Positions 1 to 11,116 of a DNA stretch of 64,000 nt are shown here, piece after piece. Under the pieces are notes generated by a model that worked only from the letters and a program-made list of their open reading frames with translations, ran no database searches and had not been told where the DNA came from. Source of the DNA: Glandiceps talaboti. Lineage: Eukaryota > Hemichordata > Enteropneusta > Spengelidae. The DNA is taken from the NCBI RefSeq assembly GCF_964340395.1, contig NC_135556.1, positions 587,501 through 651,500 on the forward strand, read 5' to 3'. The number at the start of each line of letters is the position of its first letter. The stretch's first letter is position 1. Position numbers and translations under genes: made by a program.

Positions 1-1
1 A

Positions 2-298
2 ACTGATGTTAAAGAAACGGACACATTCCAATATTTCCACAGGCAAACATGCTACCCGGACTCTGTTTTTAAAGGGTTCATTAAGGGTGAAATGATCAGA
101 TACATACAAACATGTACTAATGAAAAAGAATTTCAAAGCGAAGTGAATTTTATCACCGAGAAACTGGCAAAAAGAGGCTGCAATTAAATCAAAATAAATA
201 ACTAAATCAAGGGAGTCCAATATCGAAACAGAGAGAGATATCTGGAAAGCCAGACACCCACACATGTAATCCCATTGGTCTTCAAAACAACATACAGT
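2..298 (+). pseudogene. Penelope-like element reverse transcriptase, C-terminal fragment (5' part outside window)
   Basis: One reading frame runs from the window edge through residues such as FKGFIKGEMIRYIQTC and ends at a stop at 185-187. After a second stop at 203-205 the same frame continues with YLESQTPTHVIPLVFKTTYS. The pattern HP-x(n)-FKGFIKGE-x-IR-x(n)-C-x-NE-x-F followed by a TPLV-like block matches my knowledge of the region after the RT core in Penelope-like elements and their relatives. The two in-frame stops show it is dead. No GIY-YIG endonuclease was seen downstream. A LINE origin is the main alternative. Confidence 0.6.
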
Positions 299-1270
299 CT
301 CTACATTAACAGATCTTATCTATGAGAAGCAATGACTAAACACAGGGACCTAATAGCAGACAATGAGATATTTATACCCACATATTGGGTACCTGTTACT
401 GTCCTTGTGTGAATGTAGAATGAAGTAGTGAGACTGGCAAGTATGTCTAGAAAAAAACTTGAGCTTTAATGTCCTAGTAACAAACTAACTTGTTAAATCA
501 ATAACGAAATACATACACAAACTTTGGCTATCTTGAGGGCTACTCAGCACCACTTGCAGCTGGGAAGATCACCAGCAGTTGTAAGGAGTATAGGCTACCT
601 GGGGAGGTCCCAGCAGATAGGTCCTATGTGTCGTGCTCCTGAATGTAAACATAAGTAAACCGAAAAGATCACCTGGGGAGGACCCGGCAGGTGTCGTAAC
701 CATAGCTACCTGGGGAGGACCCGGCAGACATAGCTAGCTAGACTGAGGCTAGAAGGAGCCTAAGTAGAAAATTAAGCATAGTACAAACATTCTGACAATT
801 TCCTGTGCTCCCCTTACGTATACACATGTAATCTGGTGATGACGTACATCCTCTGACATTTCCTGTGTGTATATTTGAACACTGGTTTGTGAACTAGATG
901 CCAGGAGGAATGGAATGTTCAGGCTTATGAAAATATTCTGTATAAACTAAAATTAAATAAATTTTTAATTAAATCAATTGTATCCAAAAAGATCAATCAC
1001 AGCACAAAAATGAAACAAAAACCTAAAAGACAAATTTAAGTCAGCACTAAATGAAAGCAATCCGAATTTTGAAATCTTGCAGAAAATGCCTAAACATTAG
1101 AAATGTTGAAATACTGGCATTTCTCTTTGATGAACATACAATTAAACTTTGGGCAAACAAATAGGGCAATTGTAATTTACCACAACAACTGTGACTGATG
1201 AAGAGACCCAGATTAAAATCCAATGTAATGTATGTAGCCATGATTTACAGGGCGCCCTCACCATTTTTAT
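299..1270. other. No gene seen; three direct repeats
   Basis: No coding signal is seen. A 20-21 bp motif, ACCTGGGGAGG(T/A)CCC(A/G)GCAG, occurs three times at about 597-617, 671-690 and 708-727, always near GTAGCTA-like sequence, and looks like remains of a short tandem repeat. Confidence 0.5.
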
Positions 1271-1326
1271 TAGCACAACTGAACTGAGGTTCAGTAGTGC
1301 TATAGAATCGCCCGGCGTCTGTCTGT

Positions 1327-1373
<47 letters not shown>

Positions 1374-2557
1374 CAACTTAAAGTCAAAAACCACTGAACC
1401 GATTGCCATGATATTTGGTGGGTCCATTACCTTGGGTGTCTAGTTGGGAAATTGTTCAAATCAAAATGATCGCATCACAGGAGTGTGATTTGGGTCAAAA
1501 AATGTGATTTTTGGTCAAAAAACTTAAACTCAGAAACTACTGGGCAGATTGGTGTGAAATTTGGTGGGAACATTCTTAAGGGGGTGTAAAGTAAGATTTG
1601 TTCATGACATGATGATTCCATCAGTGATATGCAAATTAGGGCTAAAAATGTGTCTTTTTGGTTGAAAATCTATAATTCAAAAACTATTGGCAGATTGGGC
1701 TGAAATTTAATTGGAATGCATCTAGGGATGTATGGACGAAGAAATATTAAGCATACAATGATTCCATGAGTGATATGCAAATTAGGTGTAAAAATGTTCA
1801 TTTTTGGTCAAAAACTTATATCTCAAAAAGTACTTGGTCACTGAGTCTGAAACTTGGTGAGATGTTTCTGAAAGTGTTATTCTGCACATTTTCTTCAAAA
1901 CATTTTGACAAAATTGGCCCTAGCGACCATGACCAAGCCCTTAGCAACAACCAAATGGCAGTATATTTTGGTCAAATAACAACATCATCTGGTAGGCAAA
2001 TGAGTAAACATTCAAAAAATGTATGCAAATACCCTAGCAACCATGACCACGCCCATAGCAACAGCCAAACTGTCGTGTATTTCACAGATAACAACAGGGT
2101 TTGATAGACAATTGAATATACATTCAAAAAATGTATGTAAATTTGCCTAGCAACAGACCACGCCCATAGCAACAGCCAAATAATCACGTATATTGCAAAG
2201 ATGACAACAGGAATAGAAAGACAAATGAATAAACATTCAAAAAATGTATGCAAATGTGCCTAGCAACAAGACCAGGCCCATAGCAACAGCCAAATGATCA
2301 CATATTGCAAAGATAACAACGGGGATTAATAGACAATTGAATAAACATTCAAAAAATGTATGTAAATATGCCTAGCAACAAGACCACGACCATAGCAACA
2401 GCCAAATGATAGCATATATCATAAAGATAGCAACATGGTTGGATAGGCAACTGGATAGTCATTCACCAAATGAACATTTATTGTTAGCATGGACTACCAT
2501 ATGGATAAACATTTTTAAAAACTACAGTTGTGCTACAACGCCATTGGCGGTATTTTA
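1271..2557 (+). mobile_element. Rep-A copy 1, HINE-like non-autonomous element (near full length)
   Basis: The 5' end is TAGCACAACTG followed by a hairpin (CTGAAC tgag GTTCAG), then GTCT and a pure (GT)20 tract at 1331-1370. The body repeats blocks related to ACCGATTGCCATGATATTTG, then carries a roughly 90 bp tandem core (about 2030-2450; each unit holds CCTAGCAAC and CCCATAGCAACAGCC). The 3' end has CAGTTGTGCTA at 2525-2535, the exact reverse complement of the 5' terminus, followed by the palindrome CGCC att GGCG and a T-rich end. Short ORFs here are only microsatellite or repeat translations. Similar end design is known in Helentron-associated elements; that assignment is inference. Confidence 0.75.
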
Positions 2558-4084
2558 TTTTATGCCTTTGTTTCTATTATTCATTCATGCATTCCTATTT
2601 GCATTATCCATGTTTGTAAGCTGTCCACCTGTAAGCATTCTCTGTAAGATTATAATTTCAAGATGCATCGTGGTCATACATGTATGTGTCACTTCTTTGT
2701 CAGGAGTCAGTCTTGTATAGTAGTTTCTCAGCAGTCCTTCCCTTCAGTTAATTTGAGCAGTTCGACATTGGCAATTGTCCTGGCAGTTACCTTTTCTGAA
2801 TCACACAAGTTCAGGGTTCACTGTGGTCAACATTGCTGAATGGTATTGGTGAAGACGTTGACCCATGAATATATTAACTACTTTTAGGGATATGCGGCAG
2901 ATGTCAACATGTCGTCCAAATAGGAGCCATTTAATACAAAGTAAACTACATGTGCTACAAAACTTAATTTCCAATAGTTTATTCCTAGCCCCCTGTGGAG
3001 GGTCTATGGTTTGTTCAATTACCTACTCTGCTGTCATTGGGAAATTTAATATAGTTCTGCTGGAGTGAAACAAACTCTCGCTTGTAACGTATGGTAGGGA
3101 GAAATGCTGAGTAACACGTTGTTGTAATAGACTGCATTCAAACTGTTGCCGTATATTAAAATTGTTACCATGTAAAAATTATAATTGTAATTGTATTGTA
3201 TATTAAAGAGTGACACATTTATTCATCCTATTAAAATGTCTGGTCATTGTCCATTATGTATGGGACACTATTATTTATAGCATTAATTTGTTTGTGGAAT
3301 CCTGTAATTCGTTAATTTCTCGCTGTTTTGCTGTGTGAATGTAATTGACATTCTATTGAACTTCATTGAAGATTTGTTGTACTACATATTATCATTTGTT
3401 CCTGAAAGCATTTGTCACTGAAAGCTGCTTTACACGTACCATCTTCTGACATTTTCAAGTACATTTAGGTGTTCTGTTTGGCTAATCTTCGAGTATAGGG
3501 AGGGGCACTCTCGAGCAATTCCTGCCCATCAAAAGAAACACATTGTAGTGTTTATATATTGTCAATTTCTATTAAATAATGTTTACAAATAATATTGAAG
3601 AAAGAAACTATACAGTGTCCACAGCATTATCTTTGGTGCTGACATCACTTTTAATAGTCAGAATCAAACACAAAAACAGAGCAGACATAGATTGTAATAC
3701 TCACAATGTACATTGTATACTACTTCAGTAATTCTGTGGAACAATTATTAACAGTTTTATAATATTACATGATAGCAAGTGAAATCTGATTTATTGCCCA
3801 CACGAGGGATGCTAGTTGAGTCATGACTGTAATATTGATGATGCCAAACCTACTATTCCCAAAACTAGTGGCTATTACTCCAAACCATTATAGGAACCAA
3901 CAATTTCACATTTATTTAGGGTGAAGAGTACTACTCATAAGCGAAAGAGTGAAAACATTAATTATTCAGTTCAAGAGACAGTGCCACCACTGGCAAAACT
4001 GTTACTTTCGTGTATGATATCAAGTGACAGCTACAGAAAATCATCTGGTTACTGTAACAAACCACACATCCTATAAAGCCTATT
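2536..4084. other. No gene or clear repeat recognised
   Basis: Beyond the last bases of Rep-A no exon, RNA gene or repeat seen elsewhere in the window was recognised. ORFs at 2406-2720 and 2865-3068 are short and have no family signature. Confidence 0.4.
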
Positions 4085-4410
4085 GGAGTAATTTTTTGTA
4101 ACAAGTAATTTGTGTAATTAGTGATTTTTGGTAATTACGCTATATCTTAATTTATGCTTTGAATTCCATGCAATTTGGTACATATCAACCATAGTAATGG
4201 GCACATGTTCTGTGAAGTTTGTTAAAATAGCTTTAAGTTTTAAATTTGAATAATTTATATAATTTCAAATGTAGTTTCATGTAATTAATTTGCCAATTAA
4301 GGGGAACATGTAGTATGCTAGCTGTTGCTCAGAATTTTGCATTCCAATCATGTGTGTGGGAAGAAAAATCTATGGTTTTGCCCTTGCAGTTTAAATCTGG
4401 TTAAATAATA
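4085..4410 (+). repeat. Rep-D-like relic
   Basis: The segment has TAATTAGTGATTTTTGGTAATTACGCTATATCTTAA, broken here as TAATTAGTG and GGTAATTACGCTATATC blocks, plus GCATTCCAATCATGTGTG and TTTTGCCCTTGCAGTTTAAA. The same blocks recur at 35055-35545 and, in part, in the Rep-D element at 30045-31298. No ends are preserved. Confidence 0.5.
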
Positions 4411-4501
4411 GATAAGATGTATGGAGCAGTGCAACCATAGTGTAGGGTCTATGGTGTAATTGTCAAAATTTTGTGTACATGTATGCTATCATCCCCCACC
4501 C

Positions 4502-4504
<3 letters not shown>

Positions 4505-4562
<58 letters not shown>
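4505..4562. repeat. (TC)n microsatellite
   Basis: About 29 uninterrupted TC dinucleotides, followed by CAGTCAGTCTG and TTTGTCTGTCTAC, next to the outer end of the Rep-G array. ORFs across it (L-S-L-S and R-E-R-E repeats) are artefacts. Confidence 0.95.
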
Positions 4563-4566
<4 letters not shown>

Positions 4567-4658
4567 GTTCTTTAGTGCATCAGTCAGTCTGTTTCTCTCT
4601 GTGTTTGTCTGTCTACTCTTCAGTCCATAAGTCCATGGGCCAGAGGAGTTACTGTGCA

Positions 4659-5030
4659 CCCCCCCCCCCCCCAAACTTCCAACATAGGTATTTTTTGTTC
4701 ATTGGAGTCTACTGAATGAGAAACAAAATGTGAACAGTGAAAATTTTTGGATGCACTACCTGTTTGGCCTCGATTTCAAATTGCATGCCCGTCACAGAAT
4801 GGTGTCTAAAGATTGAGGGTAGAGGTAACAAATTGTATTCCGTACAATACATGCAAGCAAGGACTTTATTATCCATTATATATTTGGAAAGCTTAAGAAA
4901 TTACATTTCTAATGATATAATGTTTGCCATACATATACCAAGAAATAAATATTTTGGAGGCTTTGAATTGCTGATTTTTGAAAAGTCGACAAGTTTTCTG
5001 CAAAATGACATAAAACTTTCCATTCTTTTT
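4659..5030 (+). repeat. Rep-G outer unit with poly-C tract
   Basis: It begins with 14 C (4659-4672) and runs to the point where Rep-A copy 2 enters. The whole block, including the poly-C tract and the flanking GTCCATGGGCC, is found in inverted orientation at about 19166-19552 (poly-G there). This marks the outer edge of a large inverted arrangement of Rep-G. Confidence 0.7.
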
Positions 5031-5420
5031 TAGCACAACTGAACTGAGGTTCAGTAGTGCTATAGGGATTGCCCGACATCTGTCTATCTGTCTGTCTATG
5101 TGGATGTGTGTGTGTGTGTGTAAACAACTTAAAGTCAACAACCGCTGGACTAATTGCCATGATATTTGGTGGATCCATTATCTTGGGTGTCTAGTTTGGA
5201 AATTGTTCAAATCAAAATGATCTTACCCTCAGTTTGTGATTTGGGTCAAAAAATGTGATTTTTGGTCAAAAAACTTAAACTAAAAAACTACAAGGCAGAT
5301 TGGGCTGAAATTTGGGTGAAACATTCTTCAGGGTGTTTTTGCTAAGAAATGTTCATGATATGATGGTCCCATCAGTGATATGCAAATTAGGGCTATAAAT
5401 GTGTCTTTTTTGTCAAAAAG
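5031..5420 (+). mobile_element. Rep-A copy 2, truncated
   Basis: It starts with TAGCACAACTGAACTGAGG, then GTCTGTC/GT microsatellite, then the Rep-A body until it is replaced by Rep-B at about 5421. It enters Rep-G after CATTCTTTT, the same Rep-G position used by Rep-A copy 3 at 8058. Confidence 0.75.
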
Positions 5421-5553
5421 CGTAGCTTTAGGTACAGGTTGTATAGAGTATAGAGAGTAGAGTGAATCATAGGTGTCCGTCAAACTTTTATATTTTCATT
5501 ATCTACTCCGAAAGTGACATTTGAAATTCTTCGATATTTGTTGTGCATGTTCC

Positions 5554-5555
<2 letters not shown>

Positions 5556-5591
<36 letters not shown>
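5556..5591. repeat. Poly-G tract (36 G)
   Basis: It lies inside Rep-B copy 1 at the position where other copies (about 37600) read only a few G after TTCCCTGAG. It is therefore an expansion of a short G run. Length could be affected by sequencing error. Confidence 0.9.
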
Positions 5592-5592
<1 letters not shown>

Positions 5593-6099
5593 TGAGGGGC
5601 AGTCTATTCAGATTTATTCATGCCAAGTTGATCTGTACCATTTTCAATTTTTTATGATTTTTTTTCATAAAATGTCATTTTCATCATCTCCTTGAAAACT
5701 TCTTGTCAGATTGCTTTGATATCTGGTGTGTTGATGCGCAGGGGTAGCTTACATATATTTGTTAATTTCAAGTCAGCACGTCTTCTTTTCTATTTTTTAT
5801 GATTTTTTTTTTGTAATTTAAAAAAAAAAATGAATATGTTAATGAGCATTATGACCACCGCCATATTGGAAATCAGTCCGCGAGACTTTAGGTAAACTGC
5901 AAATTTTCAAAAGACACTATTGACGTCAAACAAGCAATGTAATATGTGATGTAGTCTTAATTCTACGCATTGTGCGCCCAAATGACAAATATTTGTTCGA
6001 AACAGAGTTGTAAACTTCAAATCCAAATTCTCCATCCTCCTACAGAATGGTTCATTCCAGTATACGCACCTCATGATCAAGTGAGCTCTATGAGAAGTC

Positions 6100-6255
6100 T
6101 AGTCTTGCTGCTAGACGTTCGGGCTTTCTTTCGATGCTATAACTATAAGCGAACGAAGTTCGCATGTGAGGGCTTGCCCGAACATCCTCGATAGCGTTGT
6201 TCGGCTGTGTGTCGTATTTTATCGGAAGAACATCCGAGTGCTAGCTGATAGACTA
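6100..6255 (+). mobile_element. Rep-C copy 1, 156-bp TIR element (internal-deletion form)
   Basis: The ends are TAGTCTTGCTGCTAGAC and, reversed, TAGTCTATCAGCTAGCAC. The 9-bp duplication TGAGAAGTC flanks it (6091-6099 and 6256-6264). Both ends match the longer copy at 7320-7835, so this is a MITE made by internal deletion. The duplication size fits Mutator-like elements (8-11 bp), but no transposase is visible. Confidence 0.85.
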
Positions 6256-6950
6256 TGAGAAGTCATGCATTCCTGAACTGAAGTGTATGGGACGATTTTT
6301 GACAGAGTCAGTCGTCAATAAAAACGATAATACTCTTTCTAAAATTATCAAATTTTGAAAGGGAAAGTACTTATGTGGTTCATTTATGGAGTTTTGTTTT
6401 TTTACGATCAATCTTGGTGGCAAAATTACACGACAAGTGAGTTTCCGTACGGCGACAATCTCAAGTACATGGATGCACGAGGGACTAACCCGGAAGCAAG
6501 TCGTTGCCAGCCATACGTTACAGTGGTAACATCGTCCGAGAAATCGCTGCGTTCAGAGTGTCATTATTCATAGAATTGTTTTTTTCGAGTGAAAACCCGT
6601 CTTGAATTGTATAACTCTAACAACTGAAGACATGTCAAGTTATATTTTGAAAGTTGTATCGCTAGTTTGAGACGATTTCCTCACGTACTATCGAGGCTTG
6701 GACCTTTTTTCATTTTTCATAACAGTAGATTTTTGTTATAAAATGGAGACTATGGTATAAAACACTTCTGTGTAAAATGTGTTTTATAGTGAGACATCAT
6801 ATGAAACCAGTAACCACTTTATTACATCGCTAAAACAAAACTGCATAGTGAAGAACTGAACCACTTCTACATGTCACCAAAATAAAAAAGAAATAAAAAA
6901 AACAAAAAAAAACAAACAGCAGAGCTATTCTGACCGATAGGTCGCTTGTT

Positions 6951-8057
6951 GTTTAAATAAAATGATCTGATACACAAAAGTGGTGTTTTTTTTATTCAGT
7001 TGAATGAGCTGAGCAAGAAAAAGTAGGTTAACATTGAATATTTGAGGGTTATTAATGATTTCCCCCCATTAAAACCAATATATGCTGTTCTTTTGAAATA
7101 CAGATAATAGAGGGTAGGGGTAAAGTATCCTCTTCTGTGCTTTTTATTCAGCATCTTAGGAGCATACTAATACATTTTTTTGATTGCTAGAACATATGTC
7201 TTTACAGGAAATATACTTTCTTTTAATGAATAGTTTGTAATGTACATGCTAAAAATGTTTAAAAGATTACAGGAAAATATCCAAAGATTGTAGAAGGTTA
7301 GCAGGTTAGGGGTAAGTATTAGTCTTGCTGCTAGACATTCAGGCTTTCTTTCGATACTATAAGTGAACGTAGTTCGCAGTGAGGGCTTACCCGAACAGTC
7401 TAGCAAATGTCATTTTCAGACCGGACATTCCATTGAGATTACATTGAGCGGTGGGTTGGGCCATGTATGCATATAATATACTTTAATATACTAGTATTCA
7501 ATTTGTGCATGCAGGTGTTGACAAACACATTTATGTCATTACTATGTCTTATCGGTTTATGGTAATTGTGTTTGATGAGTGTGTAGACGTTGTCATTCAC
7601 ACATTTTAGTTACCGCATTGGTGGTTATTTTTACAAGCCCCTCCTTAAGATGAATATGCATGAAATATTAGCTATTGTAGTCTTTTTGTGCTTGTCGCTA
7701 ATACAGTTCTCTGATTGGCAGTTATTTATATCCTGATGACATTTGCTCGACCTTGGATGTTCCATCCTCGATAGCGATGTTCGGTCATGTGTCGTATTCT
7801 ATCGGAAGAACATCCGAGGTCTAGCAGATAGACTAGGGTAAGTATGTGCTGAGTACACATTACCTACATATGTAATCAATGCAGTAATATGGTTTTACAG
7901 TTGCTAGAATGTTTCCTAACAAAATAAATGTGTTTACTTTGAATATCTAGCACATTATGCAAATATTAATGCCAAAAATATCTGTAGACTTTTAATCGCT
8001 GATTTTGAAAAATTTAATTTTTCCACAAAATGACATATAAACTTTCCAATTCGTTTT
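6951..8057 (+). repeat. Rep-G unit (split by Rep-C copy 2)
   Basis: The unit starts with ATGATCTGATACACA and contains GAGGGTAGGGGTAAAGTATC, AACATATGTCTTTACAGGAAA, CCTACATATGTAATCAATG and TGAATATCTAGCACATTATG. Removing the 516-bp Rep-C insertion leaves about 0.59 kb, the same as the tandem units at 18.0-19.2 kb. Confidence 0.75.
7320..7835 (+). mobile_element. Rep-C copy 2, 516-bp TIR element
   Basis: The ends TAGTCTTGCTGCTAGAC and GCAGATAGACTA are flanked by the 10-bp duplication GGGTAAGTAT (7310-7319 and 7836-7845). The uninterrupted Rep-G unit at about 13730 shows the empty site. The interior includes TCATTTTCAGACCGGACATTCC, written here as CAGACCGGACATTCC, and a region shared with the copy at 54683-55217. 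No coding sequence was seen. Confidence 0.88.
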
Positions 8058-8123
8058 TAGCACAACTGAACTGAGGTTCAGTAGTGCTATAGGGATCGCC
8101 CGGCGTCTGTCTGTCTGTCTGTC

Positions 8124-8155
<32 letters not shown>

Positions 8156-9236
8156 TAAACAACTTAAAGTCAAAAACCGCTGAACCGATTGCCACGATAT
8201 TTGGTGGGTCCATTACCTTGGGTGTCTAGTTGGGAAATTGTTCAAATAAAAATGATCGCATCACAGGTGTGTGATTTGGGTCAAAAAATGGGATTTTTGG
8301 TTAAAAAACTTAAACTCAGAAACTACTGGGCAGATTGGTGCGAAATTTGGTGGGAACATTCTTAAGGGGGTGTAAAGTAAGATTTGTTCATGACGGGGTG
8401 ATTCCATCAGTGATATGCAAATTAGGGCTAAAAATGTGTCTCTTTGGTTGAAAATCTATAATTCCAAAACCACTGAGCAGATTGGGCTGAAATTTAATGG
8501 AAATGCATTTAGGGATGTATGGATGAAGATATGTTACGCATACCATGATTCCATGAGTGATATGGAATTAAGGTGTAAAAATGTGAATTTTGGTCAAAAA
8601 CTTATATCTCAAAAAGTACTAAGTGAATGAGTTTGAAACTTGGTGAGATGTTTCTAGAAGTGTTATTCTATATCATTGCTTTTCCTCAAAAATCTTCAAC
8701 TCTGAAATTACCCAGTAGATTGAGCTTAACTTTGTTGAGAATGTGTAGATTCGTCCTCATTAATAGCTGACACAGTGAGAACAGTACATTGTTAATTAAC
8801 TATAATGTTTATTTTACTATTTCCTCTGGTGGTAAAGCCTGTAGCATGGCCAGTTTGGTTTATGACTTGATTATGTAATATGTTGTAAGACAGCTGTTTC
8901 ATCACCTACCCATATAAACTGAATGTAGCTTGTGTTTAAAATATTACAATAAGACAACCAAGAAAGTTAAACATGTTACATTGGTATGACTTGGTTCCAA
9001 ATTGATTTAAAAAAATAAAGAAGTACAAAACCTTGTAGACACATCCCTTTAAAGTTTGATTAGGATGTTGCTATACTTGTCTTGTACACTTCCAACATAG
9101 GATGGCTGGATTATGATGATGGAAATTAGGTATGAAAATTTTGTTTTGGTTACAACTTTAAATCTTCAAAAAATTATATATCTATCATTGCCCTGAACAT
9201 GAAGTTGTGCGGCAACGCAATATTTGCGCTATTTTT
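8058..9236 (+). mobile_element. Rep-A copy 3, inserted in Rep-G
   Basis: The 5' end TAGCACAACTG, GTCT/GT microsatellite and the two Rep-A body blocks are clear. The 90-bp core is absent or highly diverged. The 3' end is decayed (GTTGTGCGGCAACGC..GCGCTATTTTT), after which Rep-G resumes with ATAACATGATCTGATACAC. The intact Rep-G copy near 13950 gives the empty site. Confidence 0.75.
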
Positions 9237-9488
9237 CTACATAACATGATCTGATACACATAAGGGGTGTTTTGTTTTTAATTCTGTACAGACAAATACC
9301 CGCCTGTTTGCTTACTTTTGGGTTACCCTTTCCTACCCCTTGATATTGCCAAGTTTGATAAATTTGTACTCTCTGCACCCTGTGGTCCACCTCTCAGTGG
9401 TCACATGACCCTGACTAGCCAATACCCAGTACGCCTTGGCATTATGGCAAATTTTCGTATCGGGCTACCTTCTTACATTTGTCATTTT

Positions 9489-10292
9489 TAGTCCCTGCCG
9501 ACAAAGTCCAGGACGGGGACTTATGGATTGGGTTTTGTCCGTCCGTCCATCCGTCCGTCCATCCAGAGCCGTTTCTTGGAGATGCCTGGACCGATTTTTT
9601 TCAAACTTGGTACAGGGGCATCATACAATGACATACATAAGCACGGCAATTTGTTTCATGATACTATCCAATATGGCCGCCTAGCAGCCATTTTGTTTGC
9701 GAATATTCCCTGTCCAAAGCCATAACTCAGACATGCTTGAACAGATCTCATTCAAAGTTGGTATTAGGACAGTGTTCTATGACATACATGTGCATATTCA
9801 TTGTTGTCGTGATACGATCCAATATGGCCACCTAGCAGTCATTTTGTTTGCAAATTTTCCATGTCCAAAGCCATAACTCAGACATGCTTGAACAGATCTC
9901 ATTCAAAGTTGGTAATAGAACAGTGTTCTATGACATGCATGTGCATATCCATTTTCATCGTGATACGATCAAATATGGCTGCCTGGCAGCCACTTTGTTT
10001 GCAAATTTTCCATGTCCAAAGCCATAACTCAGACATGCTTGAACAGGTTCCCCCCGCCCCCCTGTACCTGACCCATCCTTTATTGTTGAATGCTTTATTC
10101 CATGATGTCATCTTGAAGAGTAGGCATGTCCCATGTCCAACGAGCAGACACAACATATCTAAGTCTGTTTGATTTAGGTTCACAAGTGTTGTTGTGTGAT
10201 CAGAGTAGTGATATCAAGAAAATGACAACATAAACTGCCAGTTCCTTAAAACCCAATCATAGCGGAGACTATGTCATTCTCAATGACTTGTT
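9489..10292 (+). mobile_element. Rep-E copy 1, nested in the DIRS-like element
   Basis: The 5' end is TAGTCCCTGCCGAC..GGACGGGGAC (hairpin) followed by a GTCC-type microsatellite. A core of about 148 bp (CCATAACTCAGACATGCTTG ... ATATGGC(C/T)GCCT(A/G)GCAGCCA) is repeated about three times. The 3' end AGCGGAGACTATGTCATTCT continues CAATGACTTGTT, i.e. a diverged inverse of the 5' end plus the hairpin GTCATT ctc AATGAC. ORFs are repeat translations. Confidence 0.78.
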
Positions 10293-11116
10293 CAGTTTAG
10301 GTTTTCCTCCACGATGTCACGTCAACCTCGCTTCGATAACGTGTAGACATTCCATCTTATTTTGGGATACCATGATATTTGTCAGCCCAACCAGACATGC
10401 AATTTCTGCAGTAATTGGACTGATCATCAGTGGAATATGTTTTCAGTGCATGGCGAGGTCGATGACATCACCCTTCAATGCACGTCTACTATACTGAAGC
10501 AAACTCCGTCTACGGTAAGTACTTATAATGAAGGTAAGTTGCTTCTCCCTCTTGGGAAAACAGCCTTTTTCAAGTGATAGTGGTACCTCTGCTATGTATC
10601 CTGGAGTGCCTGTGGTTGTCATCGCACAACACTGGTCGAGCCCACAAGGGGATTTAAGGACTGTGGAATCCGATCTATCGCTTGGTAGATGTGATCCTTG
10701 GCATTCACAACCCGATGACAGACAGGTTCGCCCGATCAATATGATCGCTCAGGGAGGAGTGGGACTTATCCCCACTACAGAGGTCAGGGACATGTCTTTT
10801 GGTCAAGGTCTTTCCACTGCAGCGATACGTAATACTTTACCGCCGGTGGCAAATACAATGGGCTAGTCCAGATACCAGACACCCATTGATTCTATGACCG
10901 ACCAAACTGGAGTGCAACCTGGAGTTTATTTCTGCCCTTGGGGACACTCCTACATTCCTTATAGCCAGTTTTCTGTGACAAACCCTCAATATTTGAACCA
11001 ATATACATGGGTTCATGCACAGATGACAGGGAACACTGGGTTTTTACCACAGAGAGCAGTACCCTTTTTACCACAGGGAACAGCACTCTTCATGATACCC
11101 AGTGCTCACAAACATA

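Larger units (their letters stand above)
5421..6950 (+). mobile_element. Rep-B copy 1
   Basis: It starts inside the Rep-B 5' region (GTAGCTTTAGGT), carries the diagnostic blocks TCATGCCAAGTTGATCTG, GATTGCTTTGATATCTGG, CCATATTGGAAATCAGTCC and AACCACTTTATTACATCGCT, and ends CAGAGCTATTCTGACCGATAGG..TTGTT. The 3' end holds the palindrome GACC gata GGTC. A Rep-C element is inserted at 6100-6255. After it, the Rep-G sequence resumes. Short ORFs here have no family match. Confidence 0.7.

Noticed and set aside
1142-1427. His-Thr repeat ORFs
   Set aside because: Translations of the GT/CA microsatellite in Rep-A; the same occurs at 4893, 7992, 42797, 49559 and 52042.
1271-2557. Rep-A as a classical Helitron
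   Set aside because: Canonical Helitrons have 5' TC and 3' CTRR with a hairpin about 10 nt before the end and no inverted repeats; Rep-A has inverse-matched ends with the hairpin outside the 3' match.
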